Assembly (NCBI RefSeq): GCF_003856835.1
Contig: NZ_CP034145.1
Location: 1,860,001 to 1,924,000 of the forward strand
DNA: 64,000 bases
Source of the DNA: Haloplanus aerogenes
GTDB taxonomy: Archaea > Halobacteriota > Halobacteria > Halobacteriales > Haloferacaceae
Direction of reading: 5' to 3'
The notes beneath the pieces are model-generated. The model was given only the letters and a program-made list of their open reading frames with translations, was not told the DNA's origin and searched no databases. Position 1 is the first letter of the stretch. Every line of letters starts with the position of its first letter. Made by a program: the position numbers and the translations under genes. Positions 9,240-18,091 of this stretch are shown piece after piece.

Positions 9240-9517
9240 ACGGTCGCCTACTCGACGCCGCCCCTAAACCCCTCTCAAGGCACAAAGGACCGTTTGACCG
9301 ACCTTCCCACGAGTCTATTGCTCACAGCAACGACCCGAGCAAATCATATATTATATACGTTATTTTTATTTTTGACACAACGAATGGGTCGTGATATGAC
9401 ACTCGATCACGCGGGCCGTGAGTCCCGTTCGTGTACTCTCGGGGTACCGGGACGGATCGCGGCCGGTACGCGGACGGCGTGCGTGGAGCGACGCGGCCCA
9501 GCGAGTAGTGTGGCCGG
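9240..9517. promoter_or_regulatory. AT-rich divergent spacer
   Basis: No gene is visible. Around 9341-9376 there is a run of A and T (ATCATATATTATATACG and then TTATTTTTATTTTTG), which stands out in DNA that is otherwise very GC-rich. It lies between the divergent DUF4349 gene and the DUF7260-like gene, but is over 100 bases from both starts, so it may promote an untranslated RNA or a longer leader rather than either gene directly. Confidence 0.35.
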
Positions 9518-10261
9518 ATGACGGCACGGATCGACGACGCACTCGGTGCGGTCGCCGAGGAACGGGTGTCCGTGCAGGCCGAGTACGACGCGCTGGAAAC
9601 GTTCGACCGCCGGGTCGCCGAACTCTCGACGGTCACCGTTTCGCCGGGATCGCCACTCGTGGCCGATCCGCAACCCTCCGGACAGTCGCTGGAGCGCGCC
9701 CGGACGGCGTACGCGGAGACGATGATGAGCGTTCCTCACTACGAGGCTGAGTACGGCGACACCGTCGCGGAGAGTCTGGCCGCCGAGTTCGGCGACGATC
9801 TCGCGGCCGCGTTGCTCGGCGGGACGGCGCTGACGCCGGAACTTCGCGACGCCGTTCGCGCGGCGGCGACGGCGGCCCGACACGAACGCGAGGAGTTTCT
9901 CGATGTCCTGGATCGCGAGGCCGACTCGCTCGCGACGGCGGAAGACGATGTCGCCACCCTGCGAGCCGATCTCGACGCCCTCGACGACCGCCCACTCTCG
10001 GGCCGGAGCTTCGACGACCTGCACGACCTGTGGTCGACGTTTCGGGAGTTCCAGAGCCGTGTCGACGGCATCGCGCTCCATCGGCAGGAGACGATTCGGG
10101 GCCACCGGAGCGACCTGCCGGGCGTGCCCACCGATCTGTGTGAGTACCTCTACGCCGACCTGTCGGTCTCGTATCCCGTCCTCGCCACGCTGGCGGACCT
10201 CGGCGACGACCTAGAGCGTGCCCGCGGGCGGGTCGCTCGCGCCCTCGCCTCGACCGCCTAG
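9518..10261 (+). CDS. DUF7260-like haloarchaeal protein
   Basis: A 247-residue soluble protein of unknown function that is almost entirely helical and acidic, with predicted coiled-coil stretches (for example READSLATAEDDVATLRADL). The features I recognise from a haloarchaea-restricted family annotated as DUF7260 are YAETMMSVPHYEAEYG near residue 70, the HRQETIRGHR segment, and the terminal DLCEYLYADLSVSYPVLATL. No signal peptide or membrane span is visible. The gene stands alone; the next gene starts 37 bases downstream and could be co-transcribed. Confidence 0.7.
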   Translation: MTARIDDALGAVAEERVSVQAEYDALETFDRRVAELSTVTVSPGSPLVADPQPSGQSLERARTAYAETMMSVPHYEAEYGDTVAESLAAEFGDDLAAALLGGTALTPELRDAVRAAATAARHEREEFLDVLDREADSLATAEDDVATLRADLDALDDRPLSGRSFDDLHDLWSTFREFQSRVDGIALHRQETIRGHRSDLPGVPTDLCEYLYADLSVSYPVLATLADLGDDLERARGRVARALASTA

Positions 10262-10297
10262 GAAACGTTCAGGTGGCCGCCGACCGCACGGTGGGGC

Positions 10298-11404
10298 ATG
10301 GAACCCGAGGACCTCCGGGCGTCGATTCCCGTCTGTGAGCGCGGTATCTACTTCAACACCGGCGCGTCGGGGCCTGCACCCCGGCACGTGATCGAGGCGA
10401 CGACCGATTTCCTCGAACACCACGAGTCCGTCGCGCCGGTCGAGGAAGGGGCCTACCCCGCTGCCTACGAGACGTTCGACGAGACGCGCAACGTCGTCGC
10501 CGACTTCGTCGGTGCCGACTCGCGGGAAATCGCGCTGACGAACAGCACGGCCGACGGCATCGCCCGCGTCGCCGCCGCGGTCGACTGGTCGTCCGGCGAC
10601 ACCGTCGTCCGGACCGACCTCGAACACTCCGCGGGCGTGATCCCGTGGTGGAACCTCCGTGAACGAGGTGTGGACGTGCGAGTGCTGGAGACTGACGCCG
10701 GCCGGGTCGACCTCGATGCCCTCACCGACGCCGTCGCAGATCCCGACACCCGTTTGCTCTGTCTCAACTCGATCACCTGGAACTACGGGACGCGACTGCC
10801 GATCGCCGAGATCGTGGAGATCGCCCACGACCACGACACGCTCGTTCTCGTCGACGCCGTCCAGTCGCCGGGGCAGGTCCCCGTCGACGTACGCGAGTGG
10901 GGCGCCGACTTCGTCGCCGCCGCGGGGCACAAGTGGTTGCTCGGGCCGTGGGGCGCCGGCTTCCTCTACGTCGACCGCGAGGTGGCCGACGGGCTGACCC
11001 CCGGCGTCGCGGGCTACCGGAGCGTCGTCGATCCCGGTGCCGAGGAACTGGAACTCGCCGCCGGCGCGCCCCGCCTCGAAGTGGGGACGACCTCGCCGGC
11101 CCCCTACCGCGGGCTGATCGCCGCCATCGACACCGTCGAAGCCCTCGGCTACGACACCATCACCGCCCACATCGAGCGCCTGACCGACCGCCTGAAAGTC
11201 GGACTCGGTGACCGTCTTCTGAGTCCCCACGCGTACGAGTCGGGGCTGGTGACGTTCACCGCCGACGACCCGGAGGGACTGGTCGACCGCCTCGCCGACG
11301 AGGGAATCCACATCCGGTCGCTCCCGTACCCCGACGCGGTCCGGGCGTCGGTTCACGTCTTCAACACTGCCGGCGACGTGGACGCGCTGTTGGACGCGCT
11401 GTGA
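10298..11404 (+). CDS. Class V aminotransferase / cysteine desulfurase-like protein
   Basis: Fold-type I PLP enzyme of 368 residues. It begins like the SufS/CsdA and isopenicillin-N-epimerase group (CERGIYFNTGASGPAP), contains the cofactor-binding LVDAVQSPGQVPVDV and the Schiff-base lysine in AAGHKWLLGPWGAGFLYV. The catalytic Cys loop expected for a SufS-type desulfurase near residue 330 is not obvious; that region reads EGIHIRSLPYPDAVRASVHVFN. A desulfurase assignment is therefore uncertain and another class V reaction is possible. No Suf genes are adjacent. Confidence 0.82.
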   Translation: MEPEDLRASIPVCERGIYFNTGASGPAPRHVIEATTDFLEHHESVAPVEEGAYPAAYETFDETRNVVADFVGADSREIALTNSTADGIARVAAAVDWSSGDTVVRTDLEHSAGVIPWWNLRERGVDVRVLETDAGRVDLDALTDAVADPDTRLLCLNSITWNYGTRLPIAEIVEIAHDHDTLVLVDAVQSPGQVPVDVREWGADFVAAAGHKWLLGPWGAGFLYVDREVADGLTPGVAGYRSVVDPGAEELELAAGAPRLEVGTTSPAPYRGLIAAIDTVEALGYDTITAHIERLTDRLKVGLGDRLLSPHAYESGLVTFTADDPEGLVDRLADEGIHIRSLPYPDAVRASVHVFNTAGDVDALLDAL

Positions 11405-11477
11405 TCCCGCCCAGCACCTATTTGGGCCGCCGACGGGAAGCCGTTAGCATGGTCGCCTCTCGCGGCTGGTGGTCTCG

Positions 11478-11939
11478 ATGAACCGACTCCACCCGCGTAT
11501 TCGCGTCGTCTGGGCTGGACAAGCGGCCGTCACGGCCGTCGTCCTCACTGTCGTCGTCATCGTTGTGGACCAACTCGCTGTCGACCTGCCCATCTGGGTG
11601 CCGCCGCTCGTCTTCCTCCTCTTTCTCGTCGGCGGCGTCGGCCTCGCGCTGGCGCGCTATCGCGTCTGGCGCTACGAAGTTCGGGACGACGCGCTGTATC
11701 TCGAACGCGGCGTCTTCACCCGCGTCCGTACGGTCGTCCCCTTCGTCCGTATCCAGCACGTCGACTCCTCGCGCGGCCCGCTGGAGCGGTTGATCGGCCT
11801 CGCCAACACCGTCGTCTACACCGCCGGCTCCCGCGGGGCCGACGTGACGGTTCCGGGGCTGACGCCCGGCGGCGCCGACGACCTGCGCGAGCGGCTGAAA
11901 CGACTCGCCATCCGCGCCGAGGGCGAGGACGCCGTATGA
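11478..11939 (+). CDS. bPH2 (YdbS-like) membrane protein
   Basis: A 153-residue protein with two N-terminal transmembrane helices (VVLTVVVIVVDQLAV and PLVFLLFLVGGVGLAL) followed by a bacterial pleckstrin-homology (bPH2, formerly DUF304) domain: YEVRDDALYLERGVFTRVRTVVPF, then the conserved RIQHVDSSRGPLERL. ATG 11478 is preferred to the GTG at 11469. It precedes a larger bPH2 protein by 70 bases, reproducing the ydbS-ydbT pairing seen in many bacteria and archaea. Function is not known for certain; a role at the membrane in lipid or stress homeostasis is inferred for the pair. Confidence 0.85.
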   Translation: MNRLHPRIRVVWAGQAAVTAVVLTVVVIVVDQLAVDLPIWVPPLVFLLFLVGGVGLALARYRVWRYEVRDDALYLERGVFTRVRTVVPFVRIQHVDSSRGPLERLIGLANTVVYTAGSRGADVTVPGLTPGGADDLRERLKRLAIRAEGEDAV

Positions 11940-12009
11940 GTGGAACAGTCGTCAGTCAGTATCGGCGGGGGAGTCCACGATCCACCGAGACACCGTTACG
12001 ACGATCCGT

Positions 12010-13575
12010 ATGAATCGGACACTCTCTCCGCTCTCCGTTCCCTACCGCGTCGTCGAACGCGGCGGGAGCATCGTCTTCACCGCGATCATCCTCTTCTCCG
12101 GCGCGTCGGCGGCGTTCGGGCCGACCGGCGGTCTCGTCGGCATCGTCCTCGTGGGCTTCGTCCTCCTCGCGCTGGTCGCCTACGAGGTGGCCTACTACCG
12201 CCGCTTCGAGTACGACCTCGATGCCGACACCCTCGACATCCGCTCGGGCGTGATCTCGCGACGCAACCGCGAAATCCCCATCCGCCGGGTCCAGAACGTC
12301 GACATCAGTCGGAACGTCGTGCAGCGGCTTCTCGGTATCGCGGCCGTCGACTTCGAGACGGCGGGCGGGAGCGAGACGGAGGCCTCGCTCCGCTTCGTCG
12401 AGTTCGAGGAAGCCAAACGGCTCCAGCGCGAGATCGGTCGGCTGAAACGCGAAGGCGGCGAGGCGGAGGGGGACGACGAGACGGAGACCGGCGAGTACGA
12501 ACAGCCGACCGCCGACGAACTCTTCACGCTCTCGTCCCGCGAACTCGCACTCGTCGGGGCTCTGTCCTTCGACGTGCGGATTCCGGGCCTCCTGTTCGTC
12601 CTCCTCTCCGGGAGCGTGCCCGCGATGTCGTCGGTCGTTCCCCCGGGTGCAGGGCCGATCCTCGTCGCCGTCGGCTTGCTGACCGCCGCCCTTGGCATCC
12701 TCCTCGTCTCGTGGCTCGGCGGCGCCGCCGTGGCCGTCCTCAACTACTACGACTTCCGACTGACGCAGGTTGAGGACGAACTCCAGTACGAGCGCGGACT
12801 GTTGCGCCGGTACGACGGGTCGATCCCGCTCGACAAGGTGCAGACGCTGACGGTCGTCGACGACCCGCTGAAACGCTACTTCGGCTACGCGTCACTCCAC
12901 ATCGAGACGGCGGGGTACGCCCCGGGCGACAGCGGCTCCGAGGCGGCCGTCCCGCTCGCGGACCGGGAACGGGTGTTCGCCCTCGCCAACCGGATCGACC
13001 CCGTCGGCTCGCCGTCGTTCTCACGCCCGCCGAAGCGAGTGCGCCGCCGCTACGCCATCCGCTACCTCCTCGCGCTCGGCGGCGTCGTCGCACTACTCTA
13101 CGGCGCCGACTGGGTCACCGGGGGCGCGCTCCCCTGGCCGCCCTACGCGCCAGTTCCGCTCGCCCTCCTCGCGCCGGTCGCCGCCCACTACAAGTGGCGC
13201 CACCGCGGCTACTGGCTCGGTTCGAATCACGCCGTCACCCGCAACGGCTTCCTCCGTCGGCAGATCAAGATCGTCCCGTACTACCGGATTCAGACGGTCA
13301 TCGACTCGCGGACGGTCTTCCAGCGACGGTGGGACGTGGCGACTGTGACCGCCGATACCGCGGGGTCGCGCTCGCTCGTCGGTAACGACGCCGCCGCGGT
13401 CGACGTGGACGAGTCGGTCGCGGACGACCTGCGGGCCATCCTCCCGACGCGGCTCAGGGAGTCGTTGGCGACGCGCCGGGGCTGGGTCGACGAGGCGGGC
13501 GACGCGCGAGACGACGTGCCCACGGACGAACGCGACGACCCGCCGAGCGGCTCCGACAGCGCGCCGTCGACGTGA
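12010..13575 (+). CDS. Multi-bPH2 (YdbT-like) membrane protein
   Basis: A 521-residue partner of the preceding gene. It contains three bPH2 units, each introduced by a pair of membrane helices: residues about 15-135, 180-320 and 345-490. Each unit has the family's R-x-Q-x-V/I signature (RRVQNVDISRNVVQRL; LDKVQTLTVVDDPLKR; YRIQTVIDSRTVFQRR). A charged linker (about residues 145-165) and an acidic C-terminal tail of about 35 residues face the cytosol. The order small YdbS-like gene then large YdbT-like gene is conserved, which supports a two-component membrane complex. Confidence 0.87.
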   Translation: MNRTLSPLSVPYRVVERGGSIVFTAIILFSGASAAFGPTGGLVGIVLVGFVLLALVAYEVAYYRRFEYDLDADTLDIRSGVISRRNREIPIRRVQNVDISRNVVQRLLGIAAVDFETAGGSETEASLRFVEFEEAKRLQREIGRLKREGGEAEGDDETETGEYEQPTADELFTLSSRELALVGALSFDVRIPGLLFVLLSGSVPAMSSVVPPGAGPILVAVGLLTAALGILLVSWLGGAAVAVLNYYDFRLTQVEDELQYERGLLRRYDGSIPLDKVQTLTVVDDPLKRYFGYASLHIETAGYAPGDSGSEAAVPLADRERVFALANRIDPVGSPSFSRPPKRVRRRYAIRYLLALGGVVALLYGADWVTGGALPWPPYAPVPLALLAPVAAHYKWRHRGYWLGSNHAVTRNGFLRRQIKIVPYYRIQTVIDSRTVFQRRWDVATVTADTAGSRSLVGNDAAAVDVDESVADDLRAILPTRLRESLATRRGWVDEAGDARDDVPTDERDDPPSGSDSAPST

Positions 13576-13579
13576 CTCC

Positions 13580-14332
13580 TCACTCCGTCTTCGGCACGGC
13601 GGCCGCACCGGCGACGAAGAAGCCGAGTGCGACGACCCCGAGGACGAGGAGCGCGACGGTCGGATCCTCGCCCGCGGTGGCAGCCCGGACGCCTCGTGAG
13701 AAGTAGGTCAGCGGCGAGAGCGCCGTCACCGACTGGAACCACGCCGGGAGCATCGACGGCGGGACGAACGTCTCCGAGAGCACCCAGACGGGGAAGGCGA
13801 CGGCGTTGCTGGCGGCGATGACGCCGTCCTGTGAGTCCGCGACGCGACCGATGATCGACCCCAATCCACAGAATAGCGCGACGCCCGCGACGACCAGCGG
13901 TACGAGGACGAGCAGTCCCGGGCCGGCGACCACGCTCGCGCCCGTCACGAGCAGGACGAGGACGAACAGGAGCAGGGCTGCGAGGCCGATGATGGCGACG
14001 TTGACGAGCGTGTGCGCGAGCAGCCACTCCCAGCGGCGGAGCGGTGTCGTCGCCAGTTTCTCGAAGCGATTGCCGTCGCGGTGGCGCGCGATGGTGCTCC
14101 CGACCCGCGACAGCGGCGTGAACACCACCACCACCCCGAGATAGCCGGGGATGTAGTACGCCGGCGGACGGGCGAACAGGCCGCCGCCGGTCGGCTGGGT
14201 CTGCACCAGCGCCCCGAAGATCAGGATGATCAGGATGGGGAAGAAGAAGGTGAAGAAGACGGCCGTCTTCCGGCGGAGGAAGGCGAAGAGGGCGGCGACG
14301 AAGGCGGCCCGGATGCGCCGAGGGCGGCTCAT
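13580..14332 (-). CDS. ABC-2 type transporter permease
   Basis: Membrane subunit of a two-gene ABC exporter, 250 residues. An amphipathic N-terminus (RRIRAAFVAALFAFLRRKTAV) leads into six hydrophobic segments, and the middle carries FEKLATTPLRRWEWLLAH, the coupling region typical of ABC2_membrane (PF01061/PF12698) permeases. It overlaps the upstream ATPase gene by four bases (ATGA). Such pairs export drugs, lipids or peptides; the substrate cannot be told. It is convergent with the bPH2 gene, with only four bases between stops. Confidence 0.88.
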   Translation of the reverse strand: MSRPRRIRAAFVAALFAFLRRKTAVFFTFFFPILIILIFGALVQTQPTGGGLFARPPAYYIPGYLGVVVVFTPLSRVGSTIARHRDGNRFEKLATTPLRRWEWLLAHTLVNVAIIGLAALLLFVLVLLVTGASVVAGPGLLVLVPLVVAGVALFCGLGSIIGRVADSQDGVIAASNAVAFPVWVLSETFVPPSMLPAWFQSVTALSPLTYFSRGVRAATAGEDPTVALLVLGVVALGFFVAGAAAVPKTE

Positions 14333-15261
14333 CGGCGACCCTCCCCAGTCTCCAGCGCCTCACCGGTCAACTGGAGATACACGTCCTCCAGACTTGGCTC
14401 GGCCCACGTGAACGAGTCGAAGTCGACGCCCCCATCCTCCAGGTCGGCGACGACGCGCCCCACGTCCGCGAGGGCGACGTCGTGGACGACGAGTTGGCCG
14501 TCACGTTCGTCAACTTCGGCGTCGAGTGCCGCGGCGACGGCGTCGGCGTCGACGCCCACGCCGTCGAGGAGCAGGTGACTGTCGCCGCCGTGTTCCGCGA
14601 TCAGTTCGTCGGGCGAGCCGACGGCGACCACTTGCCCGTCCCGGAGCAAGCCGACCCGATCCGCGAGGCGTTCGACCTCCGTCATCGAGTGGCTGGTGAG
14701 CAACACGGTCGTCCCGCCGGCCGCCAGGTCGTCGATCAGCGACCACAGCGCCCGCCGGCCCGCCGGATCGATGCCGGTCGTCGGTTCGTCCAGAAAGAGG
14801 ACGTCGGGGTCGTTGACGAGCGCCGTGCCCACGCAGGCGCGTCGTTGCTGCCCGCCCGAGAGGTTCTCGTACCAGGTGTCGGCGTCGTCGGCGAGTCCAA
14901 CGTCGTCGAGGACGGCGCCGACGGCGCGAGCGTCGTCGTAGAGGCCGGCGTAGTAGTCGATCAGTTCGCGCGCGGTGAGGCGATCCGCGGGATGAAAGGA
15001 CTGCGGGAGGAGTCCGATCCGGTGGGGATCAACGGCGTCCGGCGCCGCACCGAGGACGCTCACCGTCCCCTCACACGGCGTCGTCCCCGTGAGCGCGCGG
15101 ACGAGCGTCGTCTTGCCCGCGCCGTTCGGGCCGACGAGCCCGAACACTTCGCCGGCGGGAATCGACAGCGACACGCCGTCGAGCGCCACCGTGTCGCCGT
15201 AGCGTTTGCGGACGTCGTCGGCGACGAGCACCGCGTCGGCCCGCGTTTCGGCCTCGGCCAT
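14329..15261 (-). CDS. ABC transporter ATP-binding protein (DrrA/CcmA-like)
   Basis: ATPase subunit of the adjacent exporter, 310 residues. Walker A is GPNGAGKTTL, the ABC signature is LSGGQQRRA, Walker B is DVLFLDEPTTGIDP and the switch His is in LLTSHSM. A C-terminal extension of about 90 residues follows the nucleotide-binding domain (EAEVDERDGQLVVHDV-like and ending WAEPSLEDVYLQLTGEAL), the regulatory tail found in DrrA-type exporters. Its start lies 124 bases from the Rdx gene and transcription runs into the permease. Confidence 0.92.
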   Translation of the reverse strand: MAEAETRADAVLVADDVRKRYGDTVALDGVSLSIPAGEVFGLVGPNGAGKTTLVRALTGTTPCEGTVSVLGAAPDAVDPHRIGLLPQSFHPADRLTARELIDYYAGLYDDARAVGAVLDDVGLADDADTWYENLSGGQQRRACVGTALVNDPDVLFLDEPTTGIDPAGRRALWSLIDDLAAGGTTVLLTSHSMTEVERLADRVGLLRDGQVVAVGSPDELIAEHGGDSHLLLDGVGVDADAVAAALDAEVDERDGQLVVHDVALADVGRVVADLEDGGVDFDSFTWAEPSLEDVYLQLTGEALETGEGRR

Positions 15262-15384
15262 ACCCGACGCTGGCGCCGGTGTGACAGTAAGGGTTCTGTT
15301 TTCTCATACGGCTCGTCGTAACTGTTTCCCGACGGTCGCCACCCGTGGTCGGCGACTGCCGAGACTGACGTGCAACGGTCCGTC

Positions 15385-15630
15385 TCAGGCGGTCGCGCCG
15401 ATCCGATCCCGAACCGTCGCCACGAGGTCGTCGACGTCGTAGTCGCCGTCCTCGTCCTTGTCGTAGATGGTCTCGCCGTCGACGTGGACCCGGAAGACGC
15501 CTTTGTCGCCGGTCACGAGCGCCACCGAGTCCAGATCCTCGCCGAGCGTGGTGAGCAAGGCGTGCTGTACGGTTTCCGCGCGGTCGAGGAAGCCACACGG
15601 GACGCAGTATTCGATTTCAACATCCATCAT
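15385..15630 (-). CDS. Rdx family (SelT/SelW/SelH-like) protein
   Basis: An 81-residue thioredoxin-fold protein. It starts MMDVEIEYCVPCGF, with C9-x-x-C12 in the position of the Cys-x-x-Sec redox site of selenoprotein W, and has the family's later strand GVFRVHVDGETIYDK. A thiol-redox role is expected from the family; physiological partners are unknown. Stand-alone gene between the ABC exporter and tRNA-Arg. Confidence 0.85.
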   Translation of the reverse strand: MMDVEIEYCVPCGFLDRAETVQHALLTTLGEDLDSVALVTGDKGVFRVHVDGETIYDKDEDGDYDVDDLVATVRDRIGATA

Positions 15631-15725
15631 GATCGTTCGTTGGGGAAGCGGCGAGTTAAATCCCCGGCCCGGACTCGCTCGAATCGGTTAATTTATCCCC
15701 CGGCGGCGTTCGAATACGGGTGACA

Positions 15726-15800
15726 GGGCGCTTAGCTCAGCCTGGACAGAGTGTCTGGCTTCGGACCAGATTGTCGCGGGTTCAAATCCTGCAGCGCCCA
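15726..15800 (+). tRNA. tRNA-Arg (anticodon TCG)
   Basis: A 75-base cloverleaf: acceptor GGGCGCT paired with AGCGCCC and discriminator A15800; D stem GCTC/GAGT; anticodon stem TCTGG/CCAGA around loop CTTCGGA, giving anticodon TCG; T arm GCGGG-TTCAAAT-CCTGC. CCA is not encoded. Its 3' end is duplicated at 34375, so it is the integration site of the island to its right and remained whole after integration. Confidence 0.95.
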
Positions 15801-15849
15801 TCGCCGATTTCTCGTTCGTAATCGCACGACAGCGTCGGGGTGATCGTCG
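15788..15849 (+). repeat. attL: tRNA-Arg 3' end and flank, left direct repeat of island
   Basis: This 62-base segment begins at the T-stem 3' strand of tRNA-Arg (CCTGCAGCGCCC) and runs past the gene. It recurs in the same orientation at 34375-34436 with five mismatches; the first 20 bases are identical. A direct repeat that includes a tRNA 3' end, with an integrase relic next to the far copy, is the standard footprint of site-specific integration. Confidence 0.9.
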
Positions 15850-16588
15850 ATATCATCGTCTCTGAGTGCACTGTCGTTGATTTCGTTCGGTCACTGAACG
15901 ATTCCGATTGACGGCGGTTTCGTCCTCTGGTTCGCTGCCTCTACGGCGTGACGCATGGCTGCTAATCATTGGGTCGTTGAACGTCACTCGGGCACGAGCA
16001 ACTGAGCCTAACAATATCGAGAGCTGGGAGTGGTTACGAGACCTCGTACTGTGACTGAGTGGGAGTTCCGACGTAGCGTATCCGAGATATCTCGGATAGT
16101 ACCTGAAACCGAAGTACCAATGTCGTGATTCGATCGTCGGGTCTACTGGTAGTTGTTAATTACGGACGTTCCACATCGAGAACCTACTAGTAGACACCCG
16201 TCTGCGGTAGATTAGTAATCAGAGCCGAGTCTTCGGATAGAATCCCTCGATGTCTGAGATGATTTTGGAGGGCTGCTGAATACAGAGCGCTTATTCAGAG
16301 CTCGATCCCACTGAATTTGGGGATCACGCAGGCGCTGGTTCTTCGCACGACTCGCCGCCAACGAGGTCAACATCCAACAGTACTGCGTAACGACTCCCGA
16401 ACGATCATTCGAAGCCGAGACTGTATTCAGAGCCTCCCTTGGTTGCTGTTCACTCCGTCAACACCGTATAGAGCAACTTCCGAAGTGATCATACCCACTG
16501 TCCACAAACCTAGTTAGAACATTTGCCGGCAGGGAGTCGTTTCAACGACTGGGAAATGTTTATACAATCGTATAGACTATGTTGCAGT
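15850..16588. other. Non-coding left arm of the island
   Basis: About 740 bases without a convincing gene. It contains a perfect 20-base palindrome at 16079-16098 (TATCCGAGATATCTCGGATA), the short palindrome CTACTAGTAG near 16184, and the promoter of the toxin-antitoxin pair at its right end. The short open frames here have no recognisable content. Confidence 0.6.
16561..16574 (+). promoter_or_regulatory. Promoter/operator of the CopG-PIN module
   Basis: TATACAATCGTATA is an inverted repeat (arms TATAC and GTATA, 4-base centre) that overlaps a TATA-like TTTATACA and lies 15-28 bases before the antitoxin ATG. This is where autoregulating ribbon-helix-helix antitoxins usually bind; binding here is inferred. 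Confidence 0.55.
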
Positions 16589-16813
16589 ATGAGCAGTGAC
16601 CGACATTCTGTTCCGGTCTCTCTCCCACCGGAACTCGTTAACCGTCTCGACAGGCTCGTTGAGGATGGTGTCTTCGGGTCACGGTCGGAGGCGCTCCGAT
16701 ATGGCGCTCGGCTCGTCGTTCGCGAAGAGCATCTAGAACGCCTCCACGAACAGGCCGACAGCAAAGCGCGGGACGATGTCGAAGAGCGACTGGATCGAAA
16801 ACGTGTATCTTGA
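16589..16813 (+). CDS. CopG-type ribbon-helix-helix antitoxin
   Basis: A 74-residue DNA-binding antitoxin. The sequence VPVSLPPELVNRLDRLVEDGVFGSRSEAL-type pattern (strand, then two helices) is the ribbon-helix-helix fold; the C-terminus is charged and helical, as in toxin-wrapping tails. ATG 16589 is chosen because the RHH strand follows immediately and a TATA-like/operator sequence lies just upstream. It overlaps the PIN-domain gene by 38 bases, the classic order antitoxin then toxin. Confidence 0.85.
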   Translation: MSSDRHSVPVSLPPELVNRLDRLVEDGVFGSRSEALRYGARLVVREEHLERLHEQADSKARDDVEERLDRKRVS

Positions 16814-17189
16814 TCTCGACGTCATCCTCGCGGAGTTGAAAGCCGATGACTGGCTCGCGAGTGACATCGATATCGGTTCTCTCGATGAACCGAAGACGTC
16901 AGTCGCGACGGGTATCGAACTCCAGTACGTGATGGAAGACGAGTGGGATCGAGGTCGCGTCATCCGGGCGCATCAAGAGATCGCGAGTCAAAATATCGAG
17001 CTGGTACCACTGACCAGCGATGCATTGGATGCCGCTGCCGACCTCCGATCACAGTACGAAGCCCTGAACGTATTCGATGGGGTGCATCTTGGCAGTGCGG
17101 CTGTCCTCGACGAGCCGATCGTCTCAACGGATACGCTGTTCCCCGAGATCCCCGAAGTCGAGCACATCGATCCGCGCGATCTCGAATAG
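16776..17189 (+). CDS. PIN-domain toxin
   Basis: A 137-residue PIN-fold ribonuclease, the expected toxin partner of the CopG protein. Acidic residues in the usual places are visible: D13/D15 in VYLDLDVILAEL, E48 region (GIELQYVMEDE), D in NVFDGVHLGSAA, and D in VSTDTLFP. The family cleaves RNA; the target is unknown. Translation should be coupled to the antitoxin because the genes overlap. Located in the left arm of the island, it may stabilise the element. Confidence 0.82.
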   Translation: MSKSDWIENVYLDLDVILAELKADDWLASDIDIGSLDEPKTSVATGIELQYVMEDEWDRGRVIRAHQEIASQNIELVPLTSDALDAAADLRSQYEALNVFDGVHLGSAAVLDEPIVSTDTLFPEIPEVEHIDPRDLE

Positions 17190-17497
17190 TGGTCGAGTAG
17201 GTCCCCTCGGCACGTGGGCACGGGATCAACGTCTGAGTCGCGCTTGGTTGGATTGGTTGAGCGCAGAGGACGCGATAGAGGCTTTCCAAGGATGAATTTA
17301 ATTCTCTTTACGATTCCCAGTGTCGCTTCCGGGACTCGAGAGACCACGCAAGTGCGACCCGCGTCACCCTTACCTGCCACGCTTCTCCAGCGCCAACTCT
17401 ACTCGGTAAACAACCTGCTTCCCAAAAGCGATTCAGTAACAGTTTGAGAGTTAATTCCGAACTCCGTGTGGTTCCATTCTTCCCATAACTTACCTGT
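17190..17497. other. Intergenic stretch without a gene
   Basis: About 310 bases between the PIN toxin and the zinc-finger gene. I see no gene, tRNA or strong repeat; only a weakly AT-rich patch near 17290-17320. Confidence 0.5.
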
Positions 17498-17950
17498 ATG
17501 GCGACTCAACCGTTCCGTATACCTCTCAGTATGCCTCCAGTAGATGCTACTCGGCCGGCTCCCAATGACGTCCAAGGCCATCCACCCATCCAGTGTGAGG
17601 ACTGTGAGTCTGCTCTCCACAGCCGCGACGACAGTGTTTCATTCCTGCTTCTGGATCAGCTTACCATCCCTATCATCGGTTGCGGCAACCACGTCGACCA
17701 GTTCGTTTCGATCTGCGAACTCACCACTACTGGTAGAGTAGACGTCATAGAGCATCGACCGGCTGGAGGTATCCGCTGTCCCAGCTGTCAGCTCGCACAT
17801 TACAATCTCCATCAGCCAGTAATCCCGATCCAAACCGGAGCAGTCGCCCTCATGGCCTGCTCACAGCACCAAACAGAAGTCCTCAACCGCTTCCAATCAG
17901 GGCTGGAAACACAGCAACAGCTGACATCCTCCATCGACACATCACTATAG
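17498..17950 (+). CDS. Small zinc-finger protein, uncharacterised
   Basis: A 150-residue protein with several Cys/His pairs spaced as zinc ligands: CEDC near residue 33, CGNH near 62, CPSC near 94 and CSQH near 121. Pairing of CxxC motifs with CxxH suggests two zinc-ribbon-like knuckles. I do not recognise a named domain. Codon use is less GC-rich than the core genes, in keeping with its place in the island. Confidence 0.6.
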   Translation: MATQPFRIPLSMPPVDATRPAPNDVQGHPPIQCEDCESALHSRDDSVSFLLLDQLTIPIIGCGNHVDQFVSICELTTTGRVDVIEHRPAGGIRCPSCQLAHYNLHQPVIPIQTGAVALMACSQHQTEVLNRFQSGLETQQQLTSSIDTSL

Positions 17951-18091
17951 GCTGAGAAACTCAATCGCCCAGTATAATTTGAGTTTATTGGTGCGATTGT
18001 GATGGTTTGTCCTGTCAAACGCGCGTGTCGTAAAGAACATTTTATACTCGAATGCGAAAGGCCAAACGTCGCTCTCCCGTACTATCAGTTA

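Noticed and set aside
6834-9521. An 895-codon plus-strand open frame
   Set aside because: It lies opposite three genes with clear families (thioredoxin, old-yellow-enzyme homologue, DUF4349 lipoprotein). Its own sequence is the low-complexity Gly/Arg/Val-rich translation typical of the antisense of GC-rich haloarchaeal genes.
10298-11404. Assignment as SufS cysteine desulfurase
   Set aside because: The fold and Lys are right, but the catalytic Cys loop is not evident and there are no suf neighbours; kept as class V aminotransferase.
16317-16517. A 66-codon frame in the left arm of the island
   Set aside because: No recognisable sequence, no promoter, and stops crowd the neighbouring frames; it is probably chance.
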